Assembly (NCBI GenBank): GCA_903834675.1
Contig: CAILKC010000053.1
Span: 1-6,197 of the forward strand
Origin: an uncultured Victivallales bacterium
Lineage (GTDB): Bacteria > Verrucomicrobiota > Lentisphaeria > Oligosphaerales > JAFGRS01
Length of the DNA: 6,197 nucleotides
Direction: 5' to 3'
The notes under the pieces were generated by a model. The model saw only the letters and a program-made list of their open reading frames with translations. It had not been told where the DNA came from and made no database searches. A program made the translations under genes and the position numbers. Positions 4,839 through 6,197 of the stretch are shown one piece after another (the stretch's first letter is position 1; the number at the start of each line of letters is the position of its first letter).

Positions 4839-6197
4839 ATGTGCGGTATTGCCGGCCACATCCAAACCGAAGTGAATCTCTCCGTGTTGCCGGAGATGTT
4901 GCAGGCCCTGGCGCGACGCGGGCCGGACGGGGAAGGGATTCAGCGCTGCACCTTCTCGCCCTGGAATGTCGCTCTGGGGCATCGGCGTCTGGCCATCATT
5001 GACCTGGTCGGTGGCCGGCAACCGATGAGCAACGAGGATGGCCGTCTCAGCATCACCTTCAACGGGGAAGTGTACAATTACCTCGACCTGCGGCGCCGCC
5101 TGGAGGCCAGGGGGCATGTGTTCGCGACCCACAGCGACACCGAATCCACCCTGCACCAGTACGAGGAGGCGGGCCTGCCGGGGCTGCGCGAGCTGAACGG
5201 CATGTTCGCCTTTGCCCTCTGGGACCAACGGCGGGGAGAACTGGTGCTGGCCAGGGATCGAGCCGGGGTGAAACCGCTGTTCTATGCCTCCTTGCCCGAC
5301 GGCGGCATTGTCTTCGCCTCCGAATTACAGGCCTTGTTGCGGCATCCGGCCATCGGGCGGCGCCTCTCGCCGGAGGGACTGCAGGCCTACTTCTTCTCCG
5401 ATTACGTCTTGCCGCCGCTGAGTCTGGTGGCGGGAGTCTGCAAGCTGCCGCCCGCTCACTATCTGGTCTGGCGCGACGGCAAGCTGGGTGAGCCGCAGCC
5501 TTACTGGTCACTCACCGAGGTGGCGCCGTTTGAGGGTCGGGGGTCAGACCAGGAACTGGCGGAAAAGCTCTGGGGCACCTTGGGGCAGGCTGTCGAGCGG
5601 CAACTGGTCTCGGATGTGCCCTTGGGGGTATTCCTCAGCGGTGGCATCGATTCGGCCACGGTCGCGTGCCTGGCGCAGGCACGGGCTTCCGGGCGCATCC
5701 GGACCTTCTCCATCGGCTTTACGGATACGGCCTTTGACGAGAGTCGTTATGCGCGCCTCGTCGCCCGGCACATTGGCTCGGAGCACATCGAGGAAAGGCT
5801 GGACGTCGCGACCCTGCTCGAGGTTCTGGACCAGGCCCTGGACTGCCTTGACGAACCGGTTGCGGATGCGTCCATCGTGCCCACGTTCCTGCTCTCACGC
5901 CTGGCGGCGCGACATGTGAAGGTCGTCCTGGGTGGCGACGGCGGCGACGAGCTCTGGGGCGGCTATCCGACCTACCGGGCTCACCGCTACGCTGCCCTGT
6001 ACCAGCATCTTCCCGAGTGGCTGCGGCGGCGCCTGATCCGCCCTCTGGTCGAGCGTCTGCCGGTGATGGACGGGTATCTCCGCTTCGATCTCAAAGCCAA
6101 GCGCTTCGTCAGGCGCTGGGACGACGATGCGACCCGGCGGCACCTGCGCTGGATGGCCAACACGGACCTCGATGACCTCCGCGCCGCGCTGCCCGCC
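4839..6197 (+). CDS. asnB: Asparagine synthase (glutamine-hydrolysing), 5' part
   Basis: The frame runs open off the right edge: 453 codons are present, and family members are typically about 550-650 residues, so the C-terminus is missing. The start is fixed because the N-terminal glutaminase needs Cys right after Met: MCGIAGH, with C2 as nucleophile. Other glutaminase residues are R50 in HRRLAIID, N75-G76-E77 in FNGEVYNY and D100 in HSDTE. The ammonia-ligase domain shows ARDRAGVKPLFY (138-149), the PPi-loop S267-GGID-S272 and GGDGGDELWGGY (365-376). The expected reaction is Asp + Gln + ATP to Asn + Glu + AMP + PPi. In polysaccharide loci such AsnB-like proteins may instead amidate another acceptor, for example a uronic acid or other carboxylated sugar. 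It lies 56 bases after the glycosyltransferase with only a weak GAGG 11 bases upstream. The family call is firm; asparagine versus glycan amidation is open. Confidence 0.92.
   Translation, partial: MCGIAGHIQTEVNLSVLPEMLQALARRGPDGEGIQRCTFSPWNVALGHRRLAIIDLVGGRQPMSNEDGRLSITFNGEVYNYLDLRRRLEARGHVFATHSDTESTLHQYEEAGLPGLRELNGMFAFALWDQRRGELVLARDRAGVKPLFYASLPDGGIVFASELQALLRHPAIGRRLSPEGLQAYFFSDYVLPPLSLVAGVCKLPPAHYLVWRDGKLGEPQPYWSLTEVAPFEGRGSDQELAEKLWGTLGQAVERQLVSDVPLGVFLSGGIDSATVACLAQARASGRIRTFSIGFTDTAFDESRYARLVARHIGSEHIEERLDVATLLEVLDQALDCLDEPVADASIVPTFLLSRLAARHVKVVLGGDGGDELWGGYPTYRAHRYAALYQHLPEWLRRRLIRPLVERLPVMDGYLRFDLKAKRFVRRWDDDATRRHLRWMANTDLDDLRAALPA

Overview
The window reads as GC-rich bacterial chromosome. 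All eight genes I can support lie on the + strand. From the start of the second gene to the right edge the coding is nearly continuous, with gaps of at most about 56 bases and two overlaps. I cannot fix the taxon. A guess at the PVC group (Planctomycetes/Verrucomicrobia/Kiritimatiellae-like) rests on the style of the small conserved protein beside tadA, the style of the Fe-S nuclease and the repeat-laden intergenic region. I recall similar features from those phyla, but this is not proven here.

Layout. Bases 1-63 are the last 20 codons of a gene that enters from the left. Bases 64-493 are noncoding. They hold a large imperfect dyad, a second perfect dyad, a small hairpin, two short tandem-repeat tracts, a pyrimidine-rich tract and, near the right end, a reasonable sigma70-type promoter (408-436). 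After that promoter comes a tightly packed run: a 72-aa conserved hypothetical protein; tadA (tRNA adenosine deaminase), starting at a GTG that overlaps the previous stop; a RecB/Cas4-type PD-(D/E)XK nuclease with a probable 4Fe-4S cluster, overlapping the end of tadA by 20 bases; an extended-SDR NAD-dependent epimerase/dehydratase; a class I SAM methyltransferase; a membrane-anchored family 2 glycosyltransferase of the DPM1/GtrB type; and the first 453 codons of a glutamine-hydrolysing asparagine synthase (asnB-like), cut by the right edge.

How they fit together. The first three genes (small protein, tadA, nuclease) look like a housekeeping or nucleic-acid block linked by overlapping reading frames. 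The last three (methyltransferase, polyprenyl-phosphate-type glycosyltransferase, asparagine-synthase-type amidotransferase) look like the beginning of a cell-surface polysaccharide or glycolipid cluster that probably continues to the right. The epimerase is the junction: it is one base from the nuclease stop, yet its fold suits either sugar-nucleotide chemistry or an unrelated oxidoreductase role. No promoter or terminator is obvious between the two blocks, so they may be co-transcribed.

I saw no CRISPR array, tRNA, rRNA, transposase or phage gene. Nothing here is clearly a new system. The items most worth checking are the standalone Fe-S nuclease coupled to tadA and the dyad-rich intergenic region, which may be a dispersed repeat.
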